From: Stomorhina lunata
Taxonomy: Eukaryota > Arthropoda > Insecta > Diptera > Rhiniidae
DNA length: 64,000 nucleotides
Direction: 5' to 3'
NCBI GenBank assembly: GCA_933228675.1
Contig: OW121743.1
Span: forward strand, 11,033,486-11,097,485
The position numbers and the translations under genes were made by a program. The notes beneath the pieces were generated by a model. It searched no databases, was not told the origin of the DNA, and was given only the letters and a program-made list of their open reading frames with translations. Of this stretch, positions 26,728 to 40,800 are shown piece after piece (the first letter of the stretch is position 1; every line of letters starts with the position of its first letter).

Positions 26728-26820
26728 GCAGCAGTGGCATAACAGTCTGCCATGTGTGAATAGCATACCAGAGGTCGCAAGTTCGATTCCCGGCCAGACT
26801 CACTTGAAAAAAAAAAATAA
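26728..26820 (+). repeat. tRNA-derived SINE-like head with near-consensus A and B boxes
   Basis: A-box TGGCATAACAG at 26735 fits the TRGYNNARNNG consensus except at its R position, and B-box AGTTCGATTCC at 26780 lies 45 bases on, which is tRNA spacing. Next comes CCGGCCAGACTCACTTG and an A-run. It aligns over its length to 21704-21792. The T stem is poorly paired, so it is not a working tRNA. It looks like an RNA polymerase III-driven SINE or its tRNA-derived part. Confidence 0.6.
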
Positions 26821-27950
26821 ACTTAAAAAAGTGGTTGACCTCATAGCTCAATTACCCACTGGTTATTGAGTATTTGGCTATGTAAAGTTTCTCTAACTTA
26901 TAAATTTGGCGTTCGGAGCTGGAGTAAAAACGTAGGTTCCTTTCAATGCGTCTAAAATTAGAATCGGATGTAGCTCATTGTCTGACAGAAGTACCCCTTT
27001 CTTAAAATGGAATGTTGTTGCGGGAATTATCTTTAATACTATGGACAAATCTGGAACATCTGTCCTGAATTGCAGTAACATTGCCCATCTCTGACTTTTA
27101 ATTTCATCCATTTACAGCAAATCTTATAAAACCTCCGAGACCAACAAAGTATTTTAATAGACACATCAACATATAAATAAAGGAAAAAATATAAAATCTC
27201 TATATTCAATTCTTTGCCTTCAAATGCTTTTTATGCTTCGGGATAGGCAAAACTTTTACACTAGCTTTTTGCCACAGAAATGCTGTAATTGCAACATGTG
27301 GTAAAGTCGGCTGCTATGGAATAATTGTTGTTGCAACATCAGCAGATGTAGCAGCAACAGCAGCAGTTGCCTGTTACATGTCTGTTAATGCTAATGGCAG
27401 CTGCTTTGGGTCAGTCGATTCCTTTGGCATTAGGGTTCTTTTTTATTTTCCCTGACTATTTATTTTCCATTTTAATGGCGTTTTTTTAACATTTGATGGT
27501 ATTGAATGTCCCAGGATTCAGTTTATATTTTTCTATGTTATTCTTATTTTTGTATTATTTTTTCCACATTTACTTTGATGTCTATATAAACGGATTTTAA
27601 CACTTCCTTTTGAATAAGGAGAATAATGGAAAAGCTGCCAATAGATTTTAGTATAAATAAATCTCGGTTAGAATGTGGCAGAATGAAATGCTAAGTATTT
27701 GCTAAGCGGATGCATTATACTTTTTTTACTCTACCCGACTATTGTGTTCACAACTTTATTTAGCTAAAAATTTCCGTTCTGTAAATGTTTTAATAAATAT
27801 AAATTTTTTGTTTTAGAGTTTTTCTTTTTTTAAATGGATTTGCATTTTATACCATGTTTTATGCAAATAGATGATATCTTTCACTGAATCCTTAAGGAAA
27901 AAGAAACAAAATTATTCAAACCAGTAAAATATAGTTTATAGCTATTCAAG
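26821..27950. other. Unique AT-rich sequence with a CAG-rich patch
   Basis: A short minus-strand open frame at 26893-27111 (72 residues) has a globular look but no recognised domain and no supporting context. 27330-27375 is rich in CAG/GCA triplets, as is common in fly non-coding DNA. No other feature. Confidence 0.5.
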
Positions 27951-30900
27951 ATTCAATTCTAGTTCAGTTCTAATTCAGTTCTAGTTCAGTTCCAATTCAG
28001 TTCTAGTTCAATTCTACTTCAGTTCTAGTTTAGTTCTAGTTCAGTTCTAGTTCAGTTCTAGTTCAGTTCTAGTTCAGTTCCAATTCAGTTCTAGTTTAGT
28101 TCTAGTTCAGTTCTAGTTTCAGTTCTAGTTTCAGTTCTAGTTCAGTTGTAGTTCAGTTCTAGTTCAGTTCTAGTTCAGTTCTAGTTCAGTTCTAGTTCAG
28201 TTCTAGTTCAGTTCTAGTTCAGTTCTAGTTCAGTTCTAGTTCAGTTCTAGTTCAGTTCTAGTTCAGTTCTAGTTCAGTTCTAGTTCAGTTCTAGTTCAGT
28301 TCTAGTTCAGTTCTAGTTCAGTTCTAGTTCAGTTCTAGTTCAGTTCCAATTCAGATCTAGTTTAGTTCTAGTTCAGTTCTAGTTTCAGTTCTAGTTCAGT
28401 TCTAGTTCAGTTCTAGTTCAGTTCTAGTTTAGTTCTAGTTCAGTTCTAGTTCAGTTCTAGTTCAGTTCTAGTTCAGTTCTAGTTCAGTTCTAGTTCAGTT
28501 CTAGTTCAGTTCTAGTTCAGTTCTAGTTCAGTTCTAGTTCAGTTCTAGTTCAGTTCTAGTTCAGTTCTAGTTCAGTTCTAGTTCAGTTCTAGTTCAGTTC
28601 TAGTTCAGTTCTAGTTCAGTTCTAGTTCAGTTCTAGTTCAGTTCTAGTTCAGTTCTAGTTCAGTTCTAGTTCAGTTCTAGTTCAGTTCTAGTTCAGTTCT
28701 AGTTCAGTTCTAGTTCAGTTCTAGTTCAGTTCTAGTTCAGTTCTAGTTCAGTTCTAGTTCAGTTCTAGTTCAGTTCTAGTTCAGTTCTAGTTCAGTTCTA
28801 GTTCAGTTCTAGTTCAGTTCTAGTTCAGTTCTAGTTCAGTTCTAGTTCAGTTCTAGTTCAGTTCTAGTTCAGTTCTAGTTCAGTTCTAGTTCAGTTCTAG
28901 TTCAGTTCTAGTTCAGTTCTAGTTCAGTTCTAGTTCAGTTCTAGTTCAGTTCTAGTTCAGTTCTAGTTCAGTTCTAGTTCAGTTCTAGTTCAGTTCTAGT
29001 TCAGTTCTAGTTCAGTTCTAGTTCAGTTCTAGTTCAGTTCTAGTTCAGTTCTAGTTCAGTTCTAGTTCAGTTCTAGTTCAGTTCTAGTTCAGTTCTAGTT
29101 CAGTTCTAGTTCAGTTCTAGTTCAGTTCTAGTTCAGTTCTAGTTCAGTTCTAGTTCAGTTCTAGTTCAGTTCTAGTTCAGTTCTAGTTCAGTTCTAGTTC
29201 AGTTCTAGTTCAGTTCTAGTTCAGTTCTAGTTCAGTTCTAGTTCAGTTCTAGTTCAGTTCTAGTTCAGTTCTAGTTCAGTTCTAGTTCAGTTCTAGTTCA
29301 GTTCTAGTTCAGTTCTAGTTCAGTTCTAGTTCAGTTCTAGTTCAGTTCTAGTTCAGTTCTAGTTCAGTTCTAGTTCAGTTCTAGTTCAGTTCTAGTTCAG
29401 TTCTAGTTCAGTTCTAGTTCAGTTCTAGTTCAGTTCTAGTTCAGTTCTAGTTCAGTTCTAGTTCAGTTCTAGTTCAGTTCTAGTTCAGTTCTAGTTCAGT
29501 TCTAGTTCAGTTCTAGTTCAGTTCTAGTTCAGTTCTAGTTCAGTTCTAGTTCAGTTCTAGTTCAGTTCTAGTTCAGTTCTAGTTCAGTTCTAGTTCAGTT
29601 CTAGTTCAGTTCTAGTTCAGTTCTAGTTCAGTTCTAGTTCAGTTCTAGTTCAGTTCTAGTTCAGTTCTAGTTCAGTTCTAGTTCAGTTCTAGTTCAGTTC
29701 TAGTTCAGTTCTAGTTCAGTTCTAGTTCAGTTCTAGTTCAGTTCTAGTTCAGTTCTAGTTCAGTTCTAGTTCAGTTCTAGTTCAGTTCTAGTTCAGTTCT
29801 AGTTCAGTTCTAGTTCAGTTCTAGTTCAGTTCTAGTTCAGTTCTAGTTCAGTTCTAGTTCAGTTCTAGTTCAGTTCTAGTTCAGTTCTAGTTCAGTTCTA
29901 GTTCAGTTCTAGTTCAGTTCTAGTTCAGTTCTAGTTCAGTTCTAGTTCAGTTCTAGTTCAGTTCTAGTTCAGTTCTAGTTCAGTTCTAGTTCAGTTCTAG
30001 TTCAGTTCTAGTTCAGTTCTAGTTCAGTTCTAGTTCAGTTCTAGTTCAGTTCTAGTTCAGTTCTAGTTCAGTTCTAGTTCAGTTTTAGTTCAGTTCTAGT
30101 TCAGTTCTAGTTCAGTTCTAGTTCAGTTCTAGTTCAGTTCTAGTTCAGTTCTAGTTCAGTTCTAGTTCAGTTCTAGTTCAGTTCTAGTTCAGTTCTAGTT
30201 CAGTTCTAGTTCAGTTCTAGTTCAGTTCTAGTTCAGTTCTAGTTCAGTTCTACTACAGTTCTACTACAGTTCCCGTTTAGTTCTATTATAAATCTAGTTC
30301 AGTTCTAGTTCAGTTCTAGTTCAGTTCTAGTTCAGTTCTAGTTCAGTTCTAGTTCAGTTTTAGTTCAGTTCTAGTTCAGTTCTAGTTCAGTTCTAGTTCA
30401 GTTCTAGTTCAGTTCTAGTTCAGTTCTTGTTTAGTTCTAGTTCAGTTCTAGTTCAGTTCTAGTTCAGTTCTAGTTCAGTTTTAGTTCAGTTCTAGTTCAG
30501 TTCTAGTTCAGTTCTAGTTCAGTTCTAGTTCAGTTCTAGTTCAGTTCTAGTTCAGTTCTAGTTCAGTTCTAGTTCAGTTCTAGTTCAGTTCTAGTTCAGT
30601 TCTAGTTCAGTTCTAGTTCAGTTCTAGTTCAGTTCTACTACAGTTCTACTACAGTTCCCGTTTAGTTCTATTATAAATCTAGTTCAGTTCTAGTTCAGTT
30701 CTAGTTCAGTTCTAGTTCAGTTCTAGTTCAGTTCTAGTTCAGTTTTAGTTCAGTTCTAGTTCAGTTCTAGTTCAGTTCTAGTTCAGTTCTAGTTCAGTTC
30801 TAGTTCAGTTCTTGTTTAGTTCTAGTTCAGTTCTAGTTCAGTTCTAGTTCAGTTCTGGTTCAGTTCTAGTTCAGTTCTAGTTCAGTTCTAGTTCAGTTCT

Positions 30901-33776
30901 AGTTCAGTTCTAGTTCAGTTCTAGTTCAGTTCTAGTTCAGTTCTAGTTCAGTTCTAGTTCAGTTCTAGTTCAGTTCTAGTTCAGTTCTAGTTCAGTTCTA
31001 GTTCAGTTCTAGTTCAGTTCTAGTTCAGTTCTAGTTCAGTTCTAGTTCAGTTCTAGTTCAGTTCTAGTTCAGTTCTAGTTCAGTTCTAGTTCAGTTCTAG
31101 TTCAGTTCTAGTTCAGTTCTAGTTCAGTTCTAGTTCAGTTCTAGTTCAGTTCTAGTTCAGTTCTAGTTCAGTTCTAGTTCAGTTCTAGTTCAGTTCTAGT
31201 TCAGTTCTAGTTCAGTTCTAGTTCAGTTCTAGTTCAGTTCTAGTTCAGTTCTAGTTCAGTTCTAGTTCAGTTCTAGTTCAGTTCTAGTTCAGTTCTAGTT
31301 CAGTTCTAGTTCAGTTCTAGTTCAGTTCTAGTTCAGTTCTAGTTCAGTTCTAGTTCAGTTCTAGTTCAGTTCTAGTTCAGTTCTAGTTCAGTTCTAGTTC
31401 AGTTCTAGTTCAGTTCTAGTTCAGTTCTAGTTCAGTTCTAGTTCAGTTCTAGTTCAGTTCTAGTTCAGTTCTAGTTCAGTTCTAGTTCAGTTCTAGTTCA
31501 GTTCTAGTTCAGTTCTAGTTCAGTTCTAGTTCAGTTCTAGTTCAGTTCTAGTTCAGTTCTAGTTCAGTTCTAGTTCAGTTCTAGTTCAGTTCTAGTTCAG
31601 TTCTAGTTCAGTTCTAGTTCAGTTCTAGTTCAGTTCTAGTTCAGTTCTAGTTCAGTTCTAGTTCAGTTCTAGTTCAGTTCTAGTTCAGTTCTAGTTCAGT
31701 TCTAGTTCAGTTCTAGTTCAGTTCTAGTTCAGTTCTAGTTCAGTTCTAGTTCAGTTCTAGTTCAGTTCTAGTTCAGTTCTAGTTCAGTTCTAGTTCAGTT
31801 CTAGTTCAGTTCTAGTTCAGTTCTAGTTCAGTTCTAGTTCAGTTCTAGTTCAGTTCTAGTTCAGTTCTAGTTCAGTTCTAGTTCAGTTCTAGTTCAGTTC
31901 TAGTTCAGTTCTAGTTCAGTTCTAGTTCAGTTCTAGTTCAGTTCTAGTTCAGTTCTAGTTCAGTTCTAGTTCAGTTCTAGTTCAGTTCTAGTTCAGTTCT
32001 AGTTCAGTTCTAGTTCAGTTCTAGTTCAGTTCTAGTTCAGTTCTAGTTCAGTTCTAGTTCAGTTCTAGTTCAGTTCTAGTTCAGTTCTAGTTCAGTTCTA
32101 GTTCAGTTCTAGTTCAGTTCTAGTTCAGTTCTAGTTCAGTTCTAGTTCAGTTCTAGTTCAGTTCTAGTTCAGTTCTAGTTCAGTTCTAGTTCAGTTCTAG
32201 TTCAGTTCTAGTTCAGTTCTTGTTTAGTTCTAGTTCAGTTCTAGTTCAGTTCTAGTTCAGTTCTAGTTCAGTTTTAGTTCAGTTCTAGTTCAGTTCTAGT
32301 TCAGTTCTAGTTCAGTTCTAGTTCAGTTCTAGTTCAGTTCTAGTTCAGTTCTAGTTCAGTTCTAGTTCAGTTCTAGTTCAGTTCTAGTTCAGTTCTAGTT
32401 CAGTTCTAGTTCAGTTCTACTACAGTTCTACTACAGTTCCCGTTTAGTTCTATTATAAATCTAGTTCAGTTCTAGTTCAGTTCTAGTTCAGTTCTAGTTC
32501 AGTTCTAGTTCAGTTCTAGTTCAGTTCTAGTTCAGTTTTAGTTCAGTTCTAGTTCAGTTCTAGTTCAGTTCTAGTTCAGTTCTAGTTCAGTTCTTGTTTA
32601 GTTCTAGTTCAGTTCTAGTTCAGTTCTGGTTCAGTTCTAGTTCAGTTCTAGTTCAGTTCTAGTTCAGTTCTAGTTCAGTTCTAGTTCAGTTCTAGTTCAG
32701 TTCTAGTTCAGTTCTAGTTCAGTTCTAGTTCAGTTCTAGTTCAGTTCTAGTTCAGTTCTAGTTCAGTTCTAGTTCAGTTCTAGTTCAGTTCTAGTTCAGT
32801 TCTAGTTCAGTTCTAGTTCAGTTCTAGTTCAGTTCTAGTTCAGTTCTAGTTCAGTTCTAGTTCAGTTCTAGTTCAGTTCTAGTTCAGTTCTAGTTCAGTT
32901 CTAGTTCAGTTCTAGTTCAGTTCTAGTTCAGTTCTAGTTCAGTTCTAGTTCAGTTCTAGTTCAGTTCTAGTTCAGTTCTAGTTCAGTTCTAGTTCAGTTC
33001 TAGTTCAGTTCTAGTTCAGTTCTAGTTCAGTTCTAGTTCAGTTCTAGTTCAGTTCTAGTTCAGTTCTAGTTCAGTTCTAGTTCAGTTCTAGTTCAGTTCT
33101 AGTTCAGTTCTAGTTCAGTTCTAGTTCAGTTCTAGTTCAGTTCTAGTTCAGTTCTAGTTCAGTTCTAGTTCAGTTCTAGTTCAGTTCTAGTTCAGTTCTA
33201 GTTCAGTTCTAGTTCAGTTCTAGTTCAGTTCTAGTTCAGTTCTAGTTCAGTTCTAGTTCAGTTCTAGTTCAGTTCTAGTTCAGTTCTAGTTCAGTTCTAG
33301 TTCAGTTCTAGTTCAGTTCTAGTTCAGTTCTAGTTCAGTTCTAGTTCAGTTCTAGTTCAGTTCTAGTTCAGTTCTAGTTCAGTTCTAGTTCAGTTCTAGT
33401 TCAGTTCTAGTTCAGTTCTAGTTCAGTTCTAGTTCAGTTCTAGTTCAGTTCTAGTTCAGTTCTAGTTCAGTTCTAGTTCAGTTCTAGTTCAGTTCTAGTT
33501 CAGTTCTAGTTCAGTTCTAGTTCAGTTCTAGTTCAGTTCTAGTTCAGTTCTAGTTCAGTTCTAGTTCAGTTCTAGTTCAGTTCTAGTTCAGTTCTAGTTC
33601 AGTTCTAGTTCAGTTCTAGTTCAGTTCTAGTTCAGTTCTAGTTCAGTTCTAGTTCAGTTCTAGTTCAGTTCTAGTTCAGTTCTAGTTCAGTTCTAGTTCA
33701 GTTCTAGTTCAGTTCTAGTTCAGTTCTAGTTCAGTTCTAGTTCAGTTCTAGTTCAGTTCTAGTTCAGTTCTATTTG
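27951..33776 (+). repeat. 11 bp satellite array (TTCTAGTTCAG)n, left arm
   Basis: About 530 copies of TTCTAGTTCAG. The first ~450 bp and the last monomer are diverged and the middle is nearly uniform. A distinctive variant block (ACTACAGTTCTACTACAG, then CCCGTTTAGTTCTATTATAA) occurs at about 30250, 30635 and 32416, each followed at similar distances by a TTTTAG variant and a CTTGTTTAG variant. This shows higher-order duplication of segments a few hundred bases long. The same family occurs in reverse orientation at 34886-40945. Confidence 0.98.
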
Positions 33777-34885
33777 AACTGAGTTTCTCTTGAAATTATA
33801 ACTAATTTCATTTGTAAATCTATATATAAATCTTTTGGGGTCATTTGGTCATTGCTTTGTGTGGTTTGATGTATGTCTTTCTACAGAGAATATTTAATTA
33901 GAAATTATTGATTGTAAATTGGTTTATTTTTAATGCCTTTTCATTTAAAGTTAATTAGTTTAATTTATTTATAAGAGTAGATGGCGAAACCCCCTGCAAT
34001 GGGGAAGTTATAGTTTGTTTAAAATTAACGGGGCTAAATTAAATAATTTCCTATATTAAATGCAAATAAGGGTAAATTTTAAATTACATACGAAGTAATG
34101 AAAAATATTTCATCACAAGTAATTTTATATACCAACAAAAACTTTGCATTTTAGTCCGATTTTATATGTAATAACAAAAAAATATACAAAATTGATCAGC
34201 TTATTTGATTTTAAGTTCATTTGTTTATTTAATTAAAATGCCCTTACCAAAATCCTATCAGGCTCATCCATTAAGCTTATTAAAATTTATTCGGAATACA
34301 AAACTACTTCAATTCCATTTAAAATATTTGCATATAGAAACATTTATATTCATGCAAAGTTTTTTATTTTATAGATTCAGATTTACTCCAGAAAAAAAAA
34401 CCATTTAACACGTAAATGGAAAAAAATTGGAAGTAGAAAAACTAAAATAAAACAATACGACAGAGGAAGAGTTGAATAAAAATTTATTCGAAAAACTAAA
34501 TCCTATTGCCACATGTTTATGTGTATGTGTTTGGTCGTATGTTTGTTTGTATATGAATTAAACTTGCAACAATATAAAGGACTTAAAACCGCTGCAACGA
34601 GGAATGGAGATTTGTTGCAAAACTGTAAAATCTTCTATTTGCAAACGACATTCAATAACCGCAAAAAAATAAAATTTATAAAAATATTATGAACCGAAAA
34701 CAAATGGAAAAAAGATCTGCATATAAAATGAGAGTGTATGGACTCAAATATAAAACAAATTTATATACCAAATCGGATCATAAGAGTGATTGTTTAAAAA
34801 TAACTAACTCAACAGAATATTCAATTGAAATAGGAAAAACTAAAAGAAATGTTAAATAAATACATTGACGAAAAAGTATTAAAAT
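33777..34885. other. Spacer between the inverted 11 bp arrays
   Basis: 1.1 kb of AT-rich, non-repetitive DNA. A 67-codon open frame at 34205-34408 begins without a convincing start and has no recognised domain. This is the loop if the flanking arrays pair. Confidence 0.6.
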
Positions 34886-37800
34886 AGAATTGAAACTGGA
34901 ACAGAACCAGGAGCTGAACCTAAAACGGGACTTAAAACTGAACCTTGAACTTTACATAGACCTGAACCTACAACTAAACCTAGAACTGAACTAGAACTGA
35001 ACTTAAACTGAACTAGAACTGAACTAGAACTGAACTAGAACTGAACTAGAACTGAACTAGAACTGAACTAGAACTGAACTAGAACTGAACTAGAACTGAA
35101 CTAGAACTGAACTAGAACTGAACTAGAACTGAACTAGAACTGAACTAGAACTGAACTAGAACTGAACTAGAACTGAACTAGAACTGAACTAGAACTGAAC
35201 TAGAACTGAACTAGAACTGAACTAGAACTGAACTAGAACTGAACTAGAACTGAACTAGAACTGAACTAGAACTGAACTAGAACTGAACTAGAACTGAACT
35301 AGAACTGAACTAGAACTGAACTAGAACTGAACTAGAACTGAACTAGAACTGAACTAGAACTGAACTAGAACTGAACTAGAACTGAACTAGAACTGAACTA
35401 GAACTGAACTAGAACTGAACTAGAACTGAACTAGAACTGAACTAGAACTGAACTAGAACTGAACTAGAACTGAACTAGAACTGAACTAGAACTGAACTAG
35501 AACTGAACTAGAACTGAACTAGAACTGAACTAGAACTGAACTAGAACTGAACTAGAACTGAACTAGAACTGAACTAGAACTGAACTAGAACTGAACTAGA
35601 ACTGAACTAGAACTGAACTAGAACTGAACTAGAACTGAACTAGAACTGAACTAGAACTGAACTAGAACTGAACTAGAACTGAACTAGAACTGAACTAGAA
35701 CTGAACTAGAACTGAACTAGAACTGAACTAGAACTGAACTAGAACTGAACTAGAACTGAACTAGAACTGAACTAGAACTGAACTAGAACTGAACTAGAAC
35801 TGAACTAGAACTGAACTAGAACTGAACTAGAACTGAACTAGAACTGAACTAGAACTGAACTAGAACTGAACTAGAACTGAACTAGAACTGAACTAGAACT
35901 GAACTAGAACTGTACTAGAACTGAACTAGAACTGAACTAGAACTGAACTAGAACTGAACTAGAACTGAACTAGAACTGAACTAGAACTAAACTAGAACTG
36001 AACTAGAACTGAACTAGAACTGAACTAGAACTGAAACTAGAACTGAACTAGAACTAAACTAGATCTGAATTGGAACTGAACTAGAACTGAACTAGAACTG
36101 AACTAGAACTGAACTAGAACTGAACTAGAACTGAACTAGAACTGAACTAGAACTGAACTAGAACTGAACTAGAACTGAACTAGAACTGAACTAGAACTGA
36201 ACTAGAACTGAACTAGAACTGAACTAGAACTGAACTAGAACTGAACTAGAACTGAACTAGAACTGAACTAGAACTGAACTAGAACTGAACTAGAACTGAA
36301 CTAGAACTGAACTAGAACTGAACTAGAACTGAACTAGAACTGAACTAGAACTGAACTAGAACTGAACTAGAACTGAACTAGAACTGAACTAGAACTGAAC
36401 TAGAACTGAACTAGAACTGAACTAGAACTGAACTAGAACTGAACTAGAACTGAACTAGAACTGAACTAGAACTGAACTAGAACTGAACTAGAACTGAACT
36501 AGAACTGAACTAGAACTGAACTAGAACTGAACTAGAACTGAACTAGAACTGAACTAGAACTGAACTAGAACTGAACTAGAACTGAACTAGAACTGAACTA
36601 GAACTGAACTAGAACTGAACTAGAACTGAACTAGAACTGAACTAGAACTGAACTAGAACTGAACTAGAACTGAACTAGAACTGAACTAGAACTGAACTAG
36701 AACTGAACTAGAACTGAACTAGAACTGAACTAGAACTGAACTAGAACTGAACTAGAACTGAACTAGAACTGAACTAGAACTGAACTAGAACTGAACTAGA
36801 ACTGAACTAGAACTGAACTAGAACTGAACTAGAACTGAACTAGAACTGAACTAGAACTGAACTAGAACTGAACTAGAACTGAACTAGAACTGAACTAGAA
36901 CTGAACTAGAACTGAACTAGAACTGAACTAGAACTGAACTAGAACTGAACTAGAACTGAACTAGAACTGAACTAGAACTGAACTAGAACTGAACTAGAAC
37001 TGAACTAGAACTGAACTAGAACTGAACTAGAACTGAACTAGAACTGAACTAGAACTGAACTAGAACTGAACTAGAACTGAACTAGAACTGAACTAGAACT
37101 GAACTAGAACTGAACTAGAACTGAACTAGAACTGAACTAGAACTGAAACTAGAACTGAACTAGAACTGAACTAGAACTGAACTAGAACTGAAACTAGAAC
37201 TGAACTAGAACTGAACTAGATCTGAAACTAGAACTGAACTAGAACTGAACTAGAACTGAACTAGAACTGAACTAGAACTGAACTAGAACTGAACTAGAAC
37301 TGAACTAGAACTGAACTAGAACTGAACTAGAACTGAACTAGAACTGAACTAGAACTGAACTAGAACTGAACTAGAACTGAACTAGAACTGAACTAGAACT
37401 GAACTAGAACTGAACTAGAACTGAACTAGAACTGAACTAGAACTGAACTAGAACTGAACTAGAACTGAACTAGAACTGAACTAGAACTGAACTAGAACTG
37501 AACTAGAACTGAACTAGAACTGAACTAGAACTGAACTAGAACTGAACTAGAACTGAACTAGAACTGAACTAGAACTGAACTAGAACTGAACTAGAACTGA
37601 ACTAGAACTGAACTAGAACTGAACTAGAACTGAACTAGAACTGAACTAGAACTGAACTAGAACTGAACTAGAACTGAACTAGAACTGAACTAGAACTGAA
37701 CTAGAACTGAACTAGAACTGAACTAGAACTGAACTAGAACTGAACTAGAACTGAACTAGAACTGAACTAGAACTGAACTAGAACTGAACTAGAACTGAAC

Positions 37801-40800
37801 TAGAACTGAACTAGAACTGAACTAGAACTGAACTAGAACTGAACTAGAACTGAACTAGAACTGAACTAGAACTGAACTAGAACTGAACTAGAACTGAACT
37901 AGAACTGAACTAGAACTGAACTAGAACTGAACTAGAACTGAACTAGAACTGAACTAGAACTGAACTAGAACTGAACTAGAACTGAACTAGAACTGAACTA
38001 GAACTGAACTAGAACTGAACTAGAACTGAACTAGAACTGAACTAGAACTGAACTAGAACTGAACTAGAACTGAACTAGAACTGAACTAGAACTGAACTAG
38101 AACTGAACTAGAACTGAACTAGAACTGAACTAGAACTGAACTAGAACTGAACTAGAACTGAACTAGAACTGAACTAGAACTGAACTAGAACTGAACTAGA
38201 ACTGAACTAGAACTGAACTAGAACTGAACTAGAACTGAACTAGAACTGAACTAGAACTGAACTAGAACTGAACTAGAACTGAACTAGAACTGAACTAGAA
38301 CTGAACTAGAACTGAACTAGAACTGAACTAGAACTGAACTAGAACTGAACTAGAACTGAACTAGAACTGAACTAGAACTGAACTAGAACTGAACTAGAAC
38401 TGAACTAGAACTGAACTAGAACTGAACTAGAACTGAACTAGAACTGAACTAGAACTGAACTAGAACTGAACTAGAACTGAACTAGAACTGAACTAGAACT
38501 GAACTAGAACTGAACTAGAACTGAACTAGAACTGAACTAGAACTGAACTAGAACTGAACTAGAACTGAACTAGAACTGAAATAGAACTGAACAAGAACTG
38601 AACTAGAACTGAACTAGAACTGAACTAGAACTGAACTAGAACTGAACTAGAACTGAACTAGAACTGAACTAGAACTGAACTAGAACTGAACTAGAACTGA
38701 ACTAGAACTGAACTAGAACTGAACCAGAACTGAACTAGAACTGAACTAGAACTGAACTAGAACTAAACAAGAACTGAACTAGAACTGAACTAGAACTGAA
38801 CTAGAACTGAACTAGAACTGAACTAGAACTGAACTAAAACTGAACTAGAACTGAACTAGAACTGAACTAGAACTGAACTAGAACTGAACTAGAACTGAAC
38901 TAGATTTATAATAGAACTAAACGGGAACTGTAGTAGAACTGTAGTAGAACTGAACTAGAACTGAACTAGAACTGAACTAGAACTGAACTAGAACTGAACT
39001 AGAACTGAACTAGAACTGAACTAGAACTGAACTAGAACTGAACTAGAACTGAACTAGAACTGAACTAGAACTGAACTAGAACTGAACTAAAACTGAACTA
39101 GAACTGAACTAGAACTGAACTAGAACTGAACTAGAACTGAACTAGAACTGAACTAGAACTGAACTAGAACTGAACTAGAACTGAACTAGAACTGAACTAG
39201 AACTGAACTAGAACTGAACTAGAACTGAACTAGAACTGAACTAGAACTGAACTAGAACTGAACTAGAACTGAACTAGAACTGAACTAGAACTGAACTAGA
39301 ACTGAACTAGAACTGAACTAGAACTGAACTAGAACTGAACTAGAACTGAACTAGAACTGAACTAGAACTGAACTAGAACTGAACTAGAACTGAACTAGAA
39401 CTGAACTAGAACTGAACTAGAACTGAACTAGAACTGAACTAGAACTGAACTAGAACTGAACTAGAACTGAACTAGAACTGAACTAGAACTGAACTAGAAC
39501 TGAACTAGAACTGAACTAGAACTGAACTAGAACTGAACTAGAACTGAACTAGAACTGAACTAGAACTGAACTAGAACTGAACTAGAACTGAACTAGAACT
39601 GAACTAGAACTGAACTAGAACTGAACTAGAACTGAACTAGAACTGAACTAGAACTGAACTAGAACTGAACTAGAACTGAACTAGAACTGAACTAGAATTG
39701 AACTAGAACTGAACTAGAACTGAACTAGAACTGAACTAGAACTGAACTAGAACTGAACTAGAACTGAACTAGAACTGAACTAGAACTGAACTAGAACTGA
39801 ACTAGAACTGAACTAGAACTGAACTAGAACTGAACTAGAACTGAACTAGAACTGAACTAGAACTGAACTAGAACTGAACTAGAACTGAACTAGAACTGAA
39901 CTAGAACTGAACTAGAACTGAACTAGAACTGAACTAGAACTGAACTAGAACTGAACTAGAACTGAACTAGAACTGAACTAGAACTGAACTAGAACTGAAC
40001 TAGAACTGAACTAGAACTGAACTAGAACTGAACTAGAACTGAACTAGAACTGAACTAGAACTGAACTAGAACTGAACTAGAACTGAACTAGAACTGAACT
40101 AGAACTGAACTAGAACTGAACTAGAACTGAACTAGAACTGAACTAGAACTGAACTAGAACTGAACTAGAACTGAACTAGAACTGAACTAGAACTGAACTA
40201 GAACTAGAACTAGAACTGAACTAGAACTGAACTAGAACTGAACTAGAACTGAACTAGAACTGAACTAGAACTGAACTAGAACTGAACTAGAACTGAACTA
40301 GAACTGAACTAGAACTGAACTAGAACTGAACTAGAACTGAACTAGAACTAGAACTGAACTAGAACTGAACTAGAACTGAACTAGAACTGAACTAGAACTG
40401 AACTAGAACTGAACTAGAACTGAACTAGAACTGAACTAGAACTGAACTAGAACTGAACTAGAACTGAACTAGAACTGAACTAGAACTGAACTAGAACTGA
40501 ACTAGAACTGAACTAGAACTGAACTAGAACTGAACTAGAACTGAACTAGAACTGAACTAGAACTGAACTAGAACTGAACTAGAACTGAACTAGAACTGAA
40601 CTAGAACTGAACTAGAACTGAACTAGAACTGAACTAGAACTGAACTAGAACTGAATTAGAACTGAACTAGAACTGAACTAGAACTGAACTAGAACTGAAC
40701 TAGAACTGAACTAGAACTGAACTAGAACTGAACTAGAACTGAACTAGAACTGAACTAAACCTGAACTAGAACTGAACTAGAACTGAACTAGAATTGAACC

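Noticed and set aside
26728..26820. Functional tRNA gene
   Set aside because: A and B boxes are good but the T stem and acceptor do not pair, and an aligned second copy plus A-rich tail point to a SINE-like repeat.
26893..27111. 72-codon minus-strand gene
   Set aside because: Looks globular but starts without supporting context, has no recognised domain and sits beside SINE debris; left as undetermined sequence.
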